From assembly GCF_016466415.2 (NCBI RefSeq), contig NZ_CP066771.1:682001-746000 (forward strand): DNA of 64,000 bases. Direction: 5' to 3'. Below are positions 35,310-42,875 of this stretch, piece after piece. How positions within the stretch are numbered: position 1 is the first letter of the stretch; every line of letters begins with the position of its first letter. This DNA comes from Ralstonia pickettii. Lineage in GTDB: Bacteria > Pseudomonadota > Gammaproteobacteria > Burkholderiales > Burkholderiaceae. Under the pieces are notes generated by a model. That model was not told where the DNA came from, did no database searches, and was given only the letters and a program-made list of their open reading frames with translations. The translations under genes and the position numbers were made by a program.

Positions 35310-35335
35310 TACAAATAGACTGATTGGTTTATATT
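35308..35335 (+). promoter_or_regulatory. Rightward promoter opposite the repressor
   Basis: TTTACA (35308-35313), 16 bp, TATATT (35330-35335). It overlaps the operator and its extra half site and points into the 73-residue gene. Confidence 0.6.
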
Positions 35336-35401
35336 GGGTTGGGGGGGCGGACAGCGGGCAGAGACTTCAGGAGCCATCTGCTGTTGTCGAGGAAGGCTAT
35401 C

Positions 35402-35623
35402 GTGGGCGAAGAAGACAAGGATCAAGATCGAAGCGGATGGGTGATTCCGACTAAAAAGAAGGGGCAAAAGAACGCCCGTACCGACGCGGCGCTTACCGTG
35501 CTGGTGTCGATGGGGTTGGCCACGGCATTCTTTGCTCTCTTTGGGGGACTGCGTGGGGCAGTGACTGGCGCCATAGTTGGGGCCTTCTGGGGCGCATACA
35601 GGATATGGACTGGGGATGCCTAA
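35402..35623 (+). CDS. Small membrane protein with Gly-rich helix
   Basis: 73 residues from GTG 35402, preceded by GAGGAAGG. A charged N-terminus (GEEDKDQDRSGWVIPTKKKGQKNARTDAA) is followed by one or two short hydrophobic helices with Gly zippers (VSMGLATAFFALFGGLRGAVTGAIVGAFWGAYRIW). First gene rightward of the repressor's operator, so under its control. No family recognised. Could be a superinfection-type or toxin-like membrane peptide, by analogy only. Confidence 0.6.
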   Translation: MGEEDKDQDRSGWVIPTKKKGQKNARTDAALTVLVSMGLATAFFALFGGLRGAVTGAIVGAFWGAYRIWTGDA

Positions 35624-35699
35624 GGGAGCACAACTCCACTAACGTGCACGCCCGACAAACGATGTATCACTGATTCAAGTTCGATCTTAGGGGACAGCC

Positions 35700-36041
35700 A
35701 TGAAGCCATCAATTTTCCCCTGGGTGCTCGCCGCAACAGCATCCTGTGTTGCTCCGTACGCTTTCTCGCAGGACTCAGACCAGTCGATTCTTCTACGACA
35801 GATTCGCGACCAAATGGCGCTCCAGCAGTTGCAGCAGCAACAGGTCGAGCCGCGTGGGCAGGGTACGACTTCGCTCTTCGACCAGATCAATAGCTCGACG
35901 AGTACTCCGGAAAGGACTCGGAACACGGTTGAGCAGACTAGGCAACTACAACTGCAGAATGAGATCATGGCTCAGTGCCTACAACTGCTAAGAAACGGCG
36001 AGAGCAATCTGCCATCGATCTGTAACAGCATGGTGCACTAA
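35700..36041 (+). CDS. Small exported protein of unknown function
   Basis: 113 residues. A cleavable signal peptide (MKPSIFPWVLAATASCVAPYAFS, cut before QD) leads into a Gln/Leu-rich helical segment (ILLRQIRDQMALQQLQQQQVE) and a C-terminal part with two cysteines (AQCLQLL, SICNSMV). AGGGGA precedes the ATG. No family recognised. Small Gln-rich periplasmic proteins occur in phage and plasmid accessory regions. Confidence 0.6.
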   Translation: MKPSIFPWVLAATASCVAPYAFSQDSDQSILLRQIRDQMALQQLQQQQVEPRGQGTTSLFDQINSSTSTPERTRNTVEQTRQLQLQNEIMAQCLQLLRNGESNLPSICNSMVH

Positions 36042-36096
36042 CGACCGTCGCGCCAACTCTGGTCCGGTATCTAGGCATCAGCTGACTCCGTAGCGT

Positions 36097-36624
36097 TCAA
36101 CACACCATGCCCCGGCGATTGTTGGACAAAGAGCTCTCGGAGGAATCGGTCTCCAGCTTGCGGTGCTGCCAGCCCACCAGGGTGCCAGATGGAAACAGGT
36201 GGAGGTGCTGAGGGATCGGGATGTAATCGGGAAATACGCTGTCTGGCCGATGCTTGTTTTCCTCGTTGGTCATGATGACCGTCCTGTCACGCTCAAGGAA
36301 GTAGGCAAAGAACTCTGCCAACTCCATCGGCTCGGAACGATTGAAATACAGAGCCTGCGCAGTAGTTGCGCGGTCTTGTTGGTGTCCTCGCTGCAACTGC
36401 CTTGGTGGCCGCTTGAAGTCATGCTCAGCAAACACTTTAAGCGCCGCAGGCGTGATACCAATGACGCGCCAAGACCATGGGCGCGCTCCCATGAGGCTCG
36501 TAAGCATTCGTGTTGCATCAGCCCTCGTAAACCCCTTGGGGTACGCCTTGATCGCTTCAAACTGCGCGACGTAGATCGAGTGCAGCGCTGCACGTAGCTG
36601 TGCGTCTGTAAGGATTGTCTGCAT
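36097..36624 (-). CDS. Protein of unknown function
   Basis: 175 residues; no family recognised. It has a helical N-terminus (DAQLRAALHSIYVAQFEAIKAYPKGFTRADATRMLTSLM) and a central segment MELAEFFAYFLERDRTVIMTNEENKH, ending in Ser/Arg-rich residues. No membrane segment. It faces left, against its neighbours, in the middle of the element. Confidence 0.55.
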   Translation of the reverse strand: MQTILTDAQLRAALHSIYVAQFEAIKAYPKGFTRADATRMLTSLMGARPWSWRVIGITPAALKVFAEHDFKRPPRQLQRGHQQDRATTAQALYFNRSEPMELAEFFAYFLERDRTVIMTNEENKHRPDSVFPDYIPIPQHLHLFPSGTLVGWQHRKLETDSSESSLSNNRRGMVC

Positions 36625-36807
36625 CGTTTTCTTACCCCACCTTCAGTAGCCATATCAAAGCAGCGGCGCGGCAATTTTTTCGACCTTTTCCGCGCAATCC
36701 GAGCGGCTGGAATCGGTGCCTCACCTATCCAGTGCGGCAGAGGCGGACAGTGGAGAGCTTGCCTGTGAATCCTTAGAATAGTGCTATCCAGATTTGGGGA
36801 AAGCTCC

Positions 36808-37281
36808 ATGAGTGATGCTATTCACCGCCAAGGTAGCGTGCACAGTAGCGACGACAGGCGCATCGCTGCTATCCAATTCGTCCTGCTTGGCAGTATGCGA
36901 CGCACGGCTGAAGCCACCGGCATCCCCGTCCGAACGCTCTACGATTGGCAGAAGACGGACTGGTGGGAGACCCTCGTCGCACAAGTCCGCACGGAAATGG
37001 AGGGGGAGATCGATGCCACCCTATCCAAGATGATTCAGTTGGCGCTTGCCGCCACCATGGATCGGCTGGAGAACGGCGACTACGTCGTTACGGCCAAGGG
37101 CGAAATCGTGCGCAAGCCCGTCTCAGCTCGCGACGTCATGGCGATCCTTGCGATGGCCATCGACAAACGACAGGTATTGCGAGACGCGATGGCAACAGTG
37201 CCACAGCAGCGGCTAGGGAACCTGGCCGACCGGCTGCGAGAACTCGGGGAGCACAAGAGGAACGCCACCTCGCCTGTGTAA
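36808..37281 (+). CDS. Helix-turn-helix protein, terminase-small-subunit-like
   Basis: 157 residues from ATG 36808. An HTH is clear near residues 26-60 (RIAAIQFVLLGSMRRTAEATGIPVRTLYDWQKTDWWETLVAQVR), the pattern found in phBC6A51-type HTH proteins and at the front of phage small terminases, where it binds pac/cos DNA. The rest is helical. No large terminase is nearby, which is what a satellite that hijacks a helper's packaging would show; a plain DNA-binding protein is the alternative. It ends just before the iteron array. Confidence 0.6.
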   Translation: MSDAIHRQGSVHSSDDRRIAAIQFVLLGSMRRTAEATGIPVRTLYDWQKTDWWETLVAQVRTEMEGEIDATLSKMIQLALAATMDRLENGDYVVTAKGEIVRKPVSARDVMAILAMAIDKRQVLRDAMATVPQQRLGNLADRLRELGEHKRNATSPV

Positions 37282-37335
37282 CGGTACCCCGATGGGGGAG
37301 TGCTTCTCGCGGTCAGATCATCGCTTGGCAGGCTG

Positions 37336-37462
37336 TTCAATTTTTTATAGCTAGGCAGCCGGACAGCAGTCCGGACAGAACCGGACATCTGCGGACATCA
37401 CGGACAAAACCGGACAGACATGGACACACACCTATAGGTGTGTCCTGTCCTGTCTGATGTCC
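37336..37462. other. Candidate replication origin: AT-rich patch, seven GGACA iterons and a palindrome
   Basis: GGACA occurs at 37361, 37373, 37383, 37393, 37402, 37412 and 37422, i.e. at 9-12 bp steps, close to one helical turn each. A perfect 18-bp palindrome (ACACA-CCTATAGG-TGTGT, 37426-37443) follows, then TGTCC (the complement-strand form) at 37441, 37446 and 37458. An AT-rich patch with TTTTTTATAG lies just left (37339-37350). It sits directly downstream of the primase-ATPase gene. Confidence 0.65.
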
Positions 37463-37466
37463 TCTT

Positions 37467-39605
37467 TCAGGCATCAATGTCATGGGCGTCTTGCATTGAT
37501 CGAGCTGCCAGGGATAAAACGCCGCTTGGTGAACGAACGATCCAGCCGTCCTGTCGTGCGGCTTCGAGCGCGCGGTTGAAGCCACGGCGCCTAGCCTCCT
37601 CGGTAAGCTCACGGCAAGCCTTGTTGAACGCCTCTCTGATTTCCGGCTCCAGTGCACCGTGTTCGAGGTCGCGCATCACCGCCAGGAGCGTTGCGGAATG
37701 CTTGCTGTGCCGGCGTTGGCTTGTTGCCGGAGCGGAAGCGGTGGGTGAGAACTCGGCGGTAAGAGAGCTGCGAGGGTCAGCGTCTTCGTCCACGCCGAGA
37801 TCCATCACGTGGAGGTCAAAGGACAGAGGGGCGGGGCACTCGGCATCCTTCATCTTTTCGCAGGTGAGCGTTGCCTTGTGGGCCTGCCCTTCCAGTCGGA
37901 ACATGAAGTCGGTATTTGCCTTGATCGTGTAGCTGCCTCGTGCGCGGGTCTTGTCATGCCCCGTATGGTGGATCAGGATCACCGAGGAACCTTGGCAGGC
38001 TGCACGAATCTCGGTTGTGAGGATGCGGAAGAACGCCGCCATTTCGCTGGTCGAGTTTTCGTCTCCGTCGAAGTTCTGGCTCAGGGTATCGATCAGGATT
38101 AGCACCGGGGCACCGAGCTCTGTACCAAGCTGCCGAATTGCCGCCTTTACGCTCGCAGCGCAGTCCTTGTCATTGAGCGGAAGCGGAGTCGTGCACACGC
38201 GCAAGGGTACGGCACCGGGATCTAGATTTTGGCGCTTGTGCCAAGCCTCTATGCGGTAGCGCAAGCTGCTTCCGCCTTCGCCTGCAACGTACAGGACAAG
38301 GCCACCCAGGGTTTTCCTGTCGCACCAAGGCAGGCCATGGGCAATATGCAGGGCTAGATCCAGCGCGACGAACGTCTTATATGAGCCGGCCTCACCGTAA
38401 AGGATTCCTGTCGCGTCCGCAGGGATCAGGCCCTTCACTATCCAGCGACAGGCGTTGGCCGCACCGCAGAGCGTGGTGTAGTCCTTGAACAGCCCTGGCG
38501 TGATGTGGGTTCGAGGCGTTCCACTATCCCGCTCACTTCCTGTGCTCTCGGTATAGGGCAGTGCCAGGACCCTCTTGATGTCCTGGAGTAGCGCGTTGCC
38601 TGACAGTGGCGGTCGTGTTCTGTCGGCGTGATACCTCAGTGGGCTCTTCTCTATTACGTAGGCAATGTGCTCGGCGGTATAGCCGGCCGCACAGAGGGCA
38701 CGGTAGGATGCAGCCCGTGCTTCGCTGGGAGAGTGATACCCACAGCTATCTCGATATCCACGCTGCAGCAATGCGATGATATGGTCGTCAAGCTCAACCA
38801 CCGGCGGCTTAGCGCCTAGCAACTGCGGTGCGGGATCATTGGCCGGCTCACGTCCTGCATGCTCGACGCTCACCAATAGCTCGAAGAGGTCGTCAGGCAT
38901 ATCGAGGATCTCGGCATCGAGGTCCTTCCACTTATACGCGCCGACGTGCGTGGTGGATGGCGCGACGACAATGATTGCATTGCCTGTGATGATGTCGAGG
39001 CCAGAGTTGGCGTGGCAGGGGCCAAGCCGCACGTTTGTGTGCTTGCGCAGCCGACATCGCTGCGCCGGCGTGAGCCTGAAGATCTTATGCCAGCCCCCAG
39101 ACTGGGAGCGTTGCGTCAGAGTAGATCTGATGGGTGGGTACTTGGCGGCTAGCCAGGCAAGTGTACGTGCTCCCTCCTTTCCATCCTTTGTATCGATATC
39201 CAAGGCTACGTATTCATCGCCCATGAATAGGCCGACGTTGTCGGCCGGATGCGCGCTCCAATGATCCTGTATCTCTTCAACTGTACGTAGCGGATGCTGT
39301 TCCCAGTCCTTGATGTAAGGATTCTTGGCATACGGGTGCACAGGGACTACTGGATGCCCGCACCGCACATAGAATTTGGCAGCTTGGTCCAGCTTGGTGA
39401 GGTCGTACGGCAGTCCATTGACTGCACCCTGTCCGGCTGGTTCGCCGTTCGGCGCAATGGAGTCGTGTGCTCGCGGCATACTACTACTCGCGGAAAAACA
39501 TGGGCCTGGGGCCCTTTGATCGGCAGGTGCACCTCTACGGTGTCCTTGACCTGGGTAGGTCCCGAACGCTATTGCGGGACTCGAGTCAGTAAAGGGTGCA
39601 GTCAA
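37467..39605 (-). CDS. Bifunctional primase-polymerase fused to a RepA-like AAA ATPase
   Basis: 712 residues. The N-terminal half is a Prim-Pol domain: HPVVPVHPYAKNPYIKDW, the catalytic ALDIDTKDG, and SGGWHKIF (SxH). The C-terminal half is a RecA/RepA-type helicase ATPase: Walker A YGEAGSYKTFVALDLA, and ILIDTLSQNFDGDENS and IHHTGHDKTRARGS, which fit RSF1010-RepA-like helicases. Such proteins start and drive replication of plasmids and satellites. A TTG at 39605 overlaps the preceding stop (TTGA); ATG 39479 would remove a disordered 42-residue leader. It ends at the iteron array, its likely binding site. Confidence 0.88.
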   Translation of the reverse strand: MTAPFTDSSPAIAFGTYPGQGHRRGAPADQRAPGPCFSASSSMPRAHDSIAPNGEPAGQGAVNGLPYDLTKLDQAAKFYVRCGHPVVPVHPYAKNPYIKDWEQHPLRTVEEIQDHWSAHPADNVGLFMGDEYVALDIDTKDGKEGARTLAWLAAKYPPIRSTLTQRSQSGGWHKIFRLTPAQRCRLRKHTNVRLGPCHANSGLDIITGNAIIVVAPSTTHVGAYKWKDLDAEILDMPDDLFELLVSVEHAGREPANDPAPQLLGAKPPVVELDDHIIALLQRGYRDSCGYHSPSEARAASYRALCAAGYTAEHIAYVIEKSPLRYHADRTRPPLSGNALLQDIKRVLALPYTESTGSERDSGTPRTHITPGLFKDYTTLCGAANACRWIVKGLIPADATGILYGEAGSYKTFVALDLALHIAHGLPWCDRKTLGGLVLYVAGEGGSSLRYRIEAWHKRQNLDPGAVPLRVCTTPLPLNDKDCAASVKAAIRQLGTELGAPVLILIDTLSQNFDGDENSTSEMAAFFRILTTEIRAACQGSSVILIHHTGHDKTRARGSYTIKANTDFMFRLEGQAHKATLTCEKMKDAECPAPLSFDLHVMDLGVDEDADPRSSLTAEFSPTASAPATSQRRHSKHSATLLAVMRDLEHGALEPEIREAFNKACRELTEEARRRGFNRALEAARQDGWIVRSPSGVLSLAARSMQDAHDIDA

Positions 39606-39943
39606 TGGGGCTCTGGGGACTGCGCTTTGAAACGATAGAACACGCCGCCACTACCGTCCTCATGGATTTCGACATCGTGTATGCCCCTCAGCCAGGGCAT
39701 GAAGAAGGGAAGGTGCCCCCACGGGATGCCGATCCTGTTTCTCCAAAACCACTGCGTGGAGCTGGAGTCGTCGGTGGGGATGACAGCGCCTGGCCCCAGC
39801 TCTTCTAACAGTGCATCGTGAATAGCCGACACTAGTTGGCCGTATTGCACAATCACCTTCTCCCAGGGTCCGTCAGGATCGATCCGGGTGGCAGCCATAC
39901 CCCGTACGTCGGGCTGTCCCTTGGGTGTGTGCTTACGCGGCAT
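39602..39943 (-). CDS. Small protein of unknown function between alpA and primase
   Basis: 113 residues. MPRKHTPKGQPDVRGMAATRIDPDGPWEKVIVQYGQLVSAIHDALLEELG ... WFWRNRIGIPWGHLPFFMPWLRGIHDVEIHEDGSGGVFYRFKA. Trp-rich in the middle; no family recognised. It overlaps alpA by 11 bp and the primase by 4 bp, so it is part of the replication/integration operon. Confidence 0.65.
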   Translation of the reverse strand: MPRKHTPKGQPDVRGMAATRIDPDGPWEKVIVQYGQLVSAIHDALLEELGPGAVIPTDDSSSTQWFWRNRIGIPWGHLPFFMPWLRGIHDVEIHEDGSGGVFYRFKAQSPEPH

Positions 39944-40160
39944 GATCAACCCTCACATTCCGTTCCAGGAATGCATCCAGGTCCGACTGCCGGTACCTGA
40001 CCAGCCGGCCAACTTTGAGGTACGGGAGACCATACCTGCCGACGCAGCGCCAGACCTCAAGGGAGCGCGGCTTGACTCCGAGGTAGGCCGCAGCCTGTTC
40101 AGTGGTGAGTAGATCGGACTGGGGGGGCTGAGCGCCCCGTTGTAGATGTTGCTGGTTCAT
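39933..40160 (-). CDS. AlpA/excisionase-type HTH protein
   Basis: 75 residues with an HTH_17/AlpA winged helix: LLTTEQAAAYLGVKPRSLEVWRCVGRYGLPYLKVGRLVRYRQSDLDAFLERN. AlpA-type proteins activate integrase expression or act as recombination directionality factors. It lies between the integrase side and the primase in the minus-strand operon. Confidence 0.85.
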   Translation of the reverse strand: MNQQHLQRGAQPPQSDLLTTEQAAAYLGVKPRSLEVWRCVGRYGLPYLKVGRLVRYRQSDLDAFLERNVRVDHAA

Positions 40161-40256
40161 CTGTACATCCTTCGTGAGTCCCCGCTATTCCGGCGGGCAT
40201 GGATGTACTGTAAGAAGGACCGAGGTGCTTGGCTATTGGCAAACCGATGCGGAAAC

Positions 40257-41075
40257 TTACGCCGATTTGTGAGGGCGGTCAGCCCTTTCGGCGCGGTCCG
40301 CTGCCGCCTGCTGTCGAGCTCGCATCCTTTCGGGCAGTCGACGGACTCGCTCCCGGAGTGCAGGGAGCAGGATGTTTAAGAGTGCTCTGAGCTTCCTGGT
40401 GTTCCTGACCGCACGCTGGTCGGCAGGGTTGCCCACCCTTGCACGAATTACTTGCAGGCCGTGCCGAAGGAATTCAAGAAGCTCTGCAGGAACGTCAGCC
40501 TCCGGGTTGTCGACAAATTCTGCTGGTTTCCCTAGGCAGGACTTGCGCACGTCGAGCAAATTCCAAAGTAGTTCATCAAGAGCCTCATCCGGCTTATGTT
40601 GGGTCTTCTCGCGCTTGGTCCGCTCTATGCGGCCGTTGTTGATGCGTTGCGCCTCAGGGATGCCTTGCGCAAGGAGCTGAATGACGCGGCGGGCGTTGAG
40701 GGTGAGGTCATGCGCAGCTTCGACAGCCTGATCTTGTGCGTAAGCGGTCACGGGCCGAGGCTCGGTTTGCTCGGTTCGCGATTCCTCTTCGATTGCGTAC
40801 TGCAGTCCGATCGCTATCAGCCCCAGCACGTCGCTATCAAGCTTTTGCTGGAGCGTCTGGACAGCTGACGTGATCGAGCCTAACTTCGATTTGACTTCCG
40901 TGTGGGTTTGGCGCTGCTGCAGCTGCCATGCGATGAAGATGAACTGGTGGGCGCAGCCGTTCAGCCGCTCTACCATCGTATCGACCATATCGTCACTGAG
41001 TTCGACGCTATCGATGTCAGCAAGGTCCCGCGCATCGTCCGCAGAAAACCATGAGAAGCCAGCACCATCACTCAT
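40257..41075 (-). CDS. Helical protein of unknown function after the integrase
   Basis: 272 residues, all-helical and charged (MVERLNGCAHQFIFIAWQLQQRQTHTEVKSKLGSITSAVQTLQQKLDSDVLGLIAIGLQYAIEEES ...), with an Arg-rich C-terminus (RERVRRLPERMRARQQAAADRAERADRPHKSA) suited to nucleic-acid binding. No family recognised. The start at 41075 overlaps the integrase stop by 8 bp, so it is translationally linked to integrase. Confidence 0.65.
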   Translation of the reverse strand: MSDGAGFSWFSADDARDLADIDSVELSDDMVDTMVERLNGCAHQFIFIAWQLQQRQTHTEVKSKLGSITSAVQTLQQKLDSDVLGLIAIGLQYAIEEESRTEQTEPRPVTAYAQDQAVEAAHDLTLNARRVIQLLAQGIPEAQRINNGRIERTKREKTQHKPDEALDELLWNLLDVRKSCLGKPAEFVDNPEADVPAELLEFLRHGLQVIRARVGNPADQRAVRNTRKLRALLNILLPALRERVRRLPERMRARQQAAADRAERADRPHKSA

Positions 41076-42408
41076 GATGCTGTCTCTTTCGAAGTGGGGA
41101 AACCACCGCAGTGGGCCGCAACCCGGCTGTGCGCAGGATGTAGTCAGTAACCAGTTGCATTGGCTCGCGCAGACGCTCTACATCCATCACGATGTAGCCA
41201 GCTGTCACGTCGTTGCCGCTCTTGTGGTTGAGCAGCCGTTTGAGAGCGTATGCAGGGATGTCCAGGGACTCTGCGATCGTGATGAACGTGCGCCGCAGAT
41301 CGTGCAGTGTGAAGGAGACGCCGGATTCCTCGACTACCTTTGCCGTCTGCCTCCGCGTTTCGACTAGATACCCGGCCTTGCCAGTGCCGGGGAAGACGTA
41401 GTCGCCTGCAACTGCCTCTTTCCGAGTAGACAGCATGTCATAAAGGTAGTCCGACAGTGGCAACGTGTGACGTTGCTTGTTCTTCGTCTCGTGGAACGTG
41501 AAGGTGCGAGCTATGAGGTCCACTTGATCCCATCGCAGCTTAGCTGCCTCAGTGCGCCTAGCGCCTGTCAAGATCAAAAAGAGTAGATAGTCGCGGACGT
41601 CCTCTGGCTTGGCATTGGCCACTCGCTGGCTGTTTCCGTCTACTGTAGGGAGCGCCAGCACAGCCGCAAACCAAGGCTTCAGGTCCTGTAGCCGCAGAAC
41701 AGTGCTGCGTCGGCCCACTGGATACCACGCTCGTGTCTGCGATAGCCGCTTCACTGGGTTCTCAGCGATGATGGGCTCGCCCTTGCTGTTCTCATACTTG
41801 GCTGCTGCGAAGTTCAGCACCGTGCGCAATACGCGCATTGAACAGTTCGCCTGGGCATGCGAAAACTCTCCCATCTTGGCGTGCCGCTTCTCCACCATGT
41901 CTTTGGTGATCGACACGATGGGCTTATCCAACCAGTCCTTGAAGGACTCTCCAGAGCGGCGAGGCTTGTGCTTTGAGCGCCTAGCGTCTGTACGATCCTC
42001 CTCCGCATGGAAGCCCATGATGCGTTCGTAGCTGTAGACCGTGCGGGGGGACAGGTTCTTGCGGGCGCGGAGAAATTCCGCGAAGGTTTCGCGCAGCGTG
42101 ACGCCTTTGGCGCGCTTGGCCTTCAATTCATCCCCGGGGTTGCCCCCTGCCTCGACGAGGGCGTTCACCTGTGCCGCCGCAGTTCGAGCCTGCTCAATGG
42201 TCATCTGTGGATAGCGGCCCAGCGTCCTACGCTGCGGTTTCTTGTCATCCTTCAGCCACCTGTAAACGGAGAACGTCTTTACGCCGCTCTCCGTCACTCG
42301 GAGTTGCAAGCCGGGGGTCTTGGAGTCGTGGTAGGTCTCCCGCGAACCTGGCTTGGCAGCGGGAAGGGCGTCCAGTGTCGCCTTGGTGAAGTTGAGGGAG
42401 CGGGTCAT
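41068..42408 (-). CDS. int: Tyrosine recombinase (P4-type integrase)
   Basis: 446 residues. An N-terminal DUF4102-type arm-binding domain (LNFTKATLDALPAAKPGSRETYHDSKTPGLQLRVTESGVKTFSVYRWLKD...) and a core catalytic domain with the active-site residues Arg (LILTGARRTEAAKLRW), HxxR (FTLHDLRRTFITIAES), the second His block (LLNHKSGNDVT) and the nucleophile Tyr (AGYIVMDVERLR). Such enzymes integrate into tRNA 3' ends. It lies at the attR end and is transcribed inward, away from attR, unlike the usual place beside the tRNA. Confidence 0.95.
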   Translation of the reverse strand: MTRSLNFTKATLDALPAAKPGSRETYHDSKTPGLQLRVTESGVKTFSVYRWLKDDKKPQRRTLGRYPQMTIEQARTAAAQVNALVEAGGNPGDELKAKRAKGVTLRETFAEFLRARKNLSPRTVYSYERIMGFHAEEDRTDARRSKHKPRRSGESFKDWLDKPIVSITKDMVEKRHAKMGEFSHAQANCSMRVLRTVLNFAAAKYENSKGEPIIAENPVKRLSQTRAWYPVGRRSTVLRLQDLKPWFAAVLALPTVDGNSQRVANAKPEDVRDYLLFLILTGARRTEAAKLRWDQVDLIARTFTFHETKNKQRHTLPLSDYLYDMLSTRKEAVAGDYVFPGTGKAGYLVETRRQTAKVVEESGVSFTLHDLRRTFITIAESLDIPAYALKRLLNHKSGNDVTAGYIVMDVERLREPMQLVTDYILRTAGLRPTAVVSPLRKRQHHE

Positions 42409-42418
42409 GTGCTCCTCC

Positions 42419-42440
42419 AGGGTTATGCCGGGGTTATGAG
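42419..42440 (+). repeat. Right arm-type repeat (GGGTTATGCC-G-GGGTTA)
   Basis: Two GGGTTA units 11 bp apart, matching 28125-28144 with one difference at the spacer base. It lies between the integrase start and attR, where arm sites for integrase would be expected. Confidence 0.5.
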
Positions 42441-42557
42441 ATTGGTGAATTACCGTGCATCTCTACCTAACCCCATGAAAGCTAGAATAGGCTCCAGATG
42501 GCTATACGTAAAGGTTCGTGCAAGATCATGAATCTGCAGGTTGCGGAGCTCAAACAA

Positions 42558-42605
42558 ACTTTTAATCTATTGGTCGCGGGTTCGAATCCCGCAGGACCCA
42601 CCAAA
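42558..42605 (+). repeat. attR: 48-bp copy of the tRNA-Lys 3' half
   Basis: Identical to 28032-28079, from ACTTTTAATC of the anticodon arm through the CCA end and two more A residues. There is no 5' half, so it is not a functional tRNA gene. Confidence 0.95.
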
Positions 42606-42610
42606 ATTCG

Positions 42611-42641
42611 AAGGGCTGGCAGGCAACTGTCGGCCCTTTTT
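42611..42641 (+). terminator. Original tRNA-Lys terminator, now separated from the gene
   Basis: AAGGGCTGGCAG and CTGTCGGCCCTTTTT pair around a GCAA loop. Before integration this would have followed tRNA-Lys by a few bases. Confidence 0.75.
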
Positions 42642-42842
42642 GTTTGGCCGTGCTCCGCGCGATTGCCGTCTCCTTCCGCTTTGGGTGGCCGGGCTTTTCA
42701 CATCGATAGCGCGGTGTGCCTTCCCGATAGCGCCATCGCACTGACCGCCGCGGATCAAATGGCCGACGGGTCGCGTCGGCTACCGCCGCTAGGGATTTCC
42801 TCTATAGCGTTCAGGATCTGCAGCCACCAACATAGCTCCAAT

Positions 42843-42856
42843 TGGAACCGGTTCCA
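42843..42856 (+). promoter_or_regulatory. PtxS-like operator in front of the kgu operon
   Basis: TGGAACCGGTTCCA is a perfect 14-bp palindrome centred on CCGG, 19 bp before the kguE start. The PtxS operator described in Pseudomonas is TGAAACCGGTTTCA, which differs by one symmetric base pair. The LacI-type regulator at 47064-48128 is the likely ligand, with 2-ketogluconate the expected inducer. Confidence 0.75.
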
Positions 42857-42875
42857 TAACGGAAAAAGCGCACAC

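Larger units (their letters stand above)
28032..42605 (+). mobile_element. 14.5-kb integrative element in tRNA-Lys, phage-satellite-like
   Basis: The 48-bp att repeats bound a region whose gene content, lower GC and orphan functions differ from the flanks. One end carries a tyrosine integrase, an AlpA-type HTH and a primase-polymerase/ATPase with an iteron array; the middle has a CI-like repressor with an operator and a terminase-small-subunit-like protein; the other end has nuclease-rich cargo. There are no capsid, tail, conjugation or relaxase genes. Size, tRNA target and the int-alpA-primase-repressor set fit a phage satellite; a simple replicating genomic island is the alternative. Confidence 0.85.
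42409..42875. other. Right end of the element and upstream region of kguE
   Basis: 467 bases without a supported gene. They contain the right arm-type repeat (42419-42440), the integrase promoter region, attR (42558-42605), the original tRNA-Lys terminator (42611-42641) and the kguE operator (42843-42856). Confidence 0.5.

Noticed and set aside
28032-42605. Complete prophage
   Set aside because: No capsid, portal, tail, lysis or large-terminase genes are present in the 14.5 kb.
42498-42875. In-frame upstream extension of kguE through attR
   Set aside because: It translates the tRNA remnant and the terminator; the true start at 42876 follows the operator and matches the family N-terminus.
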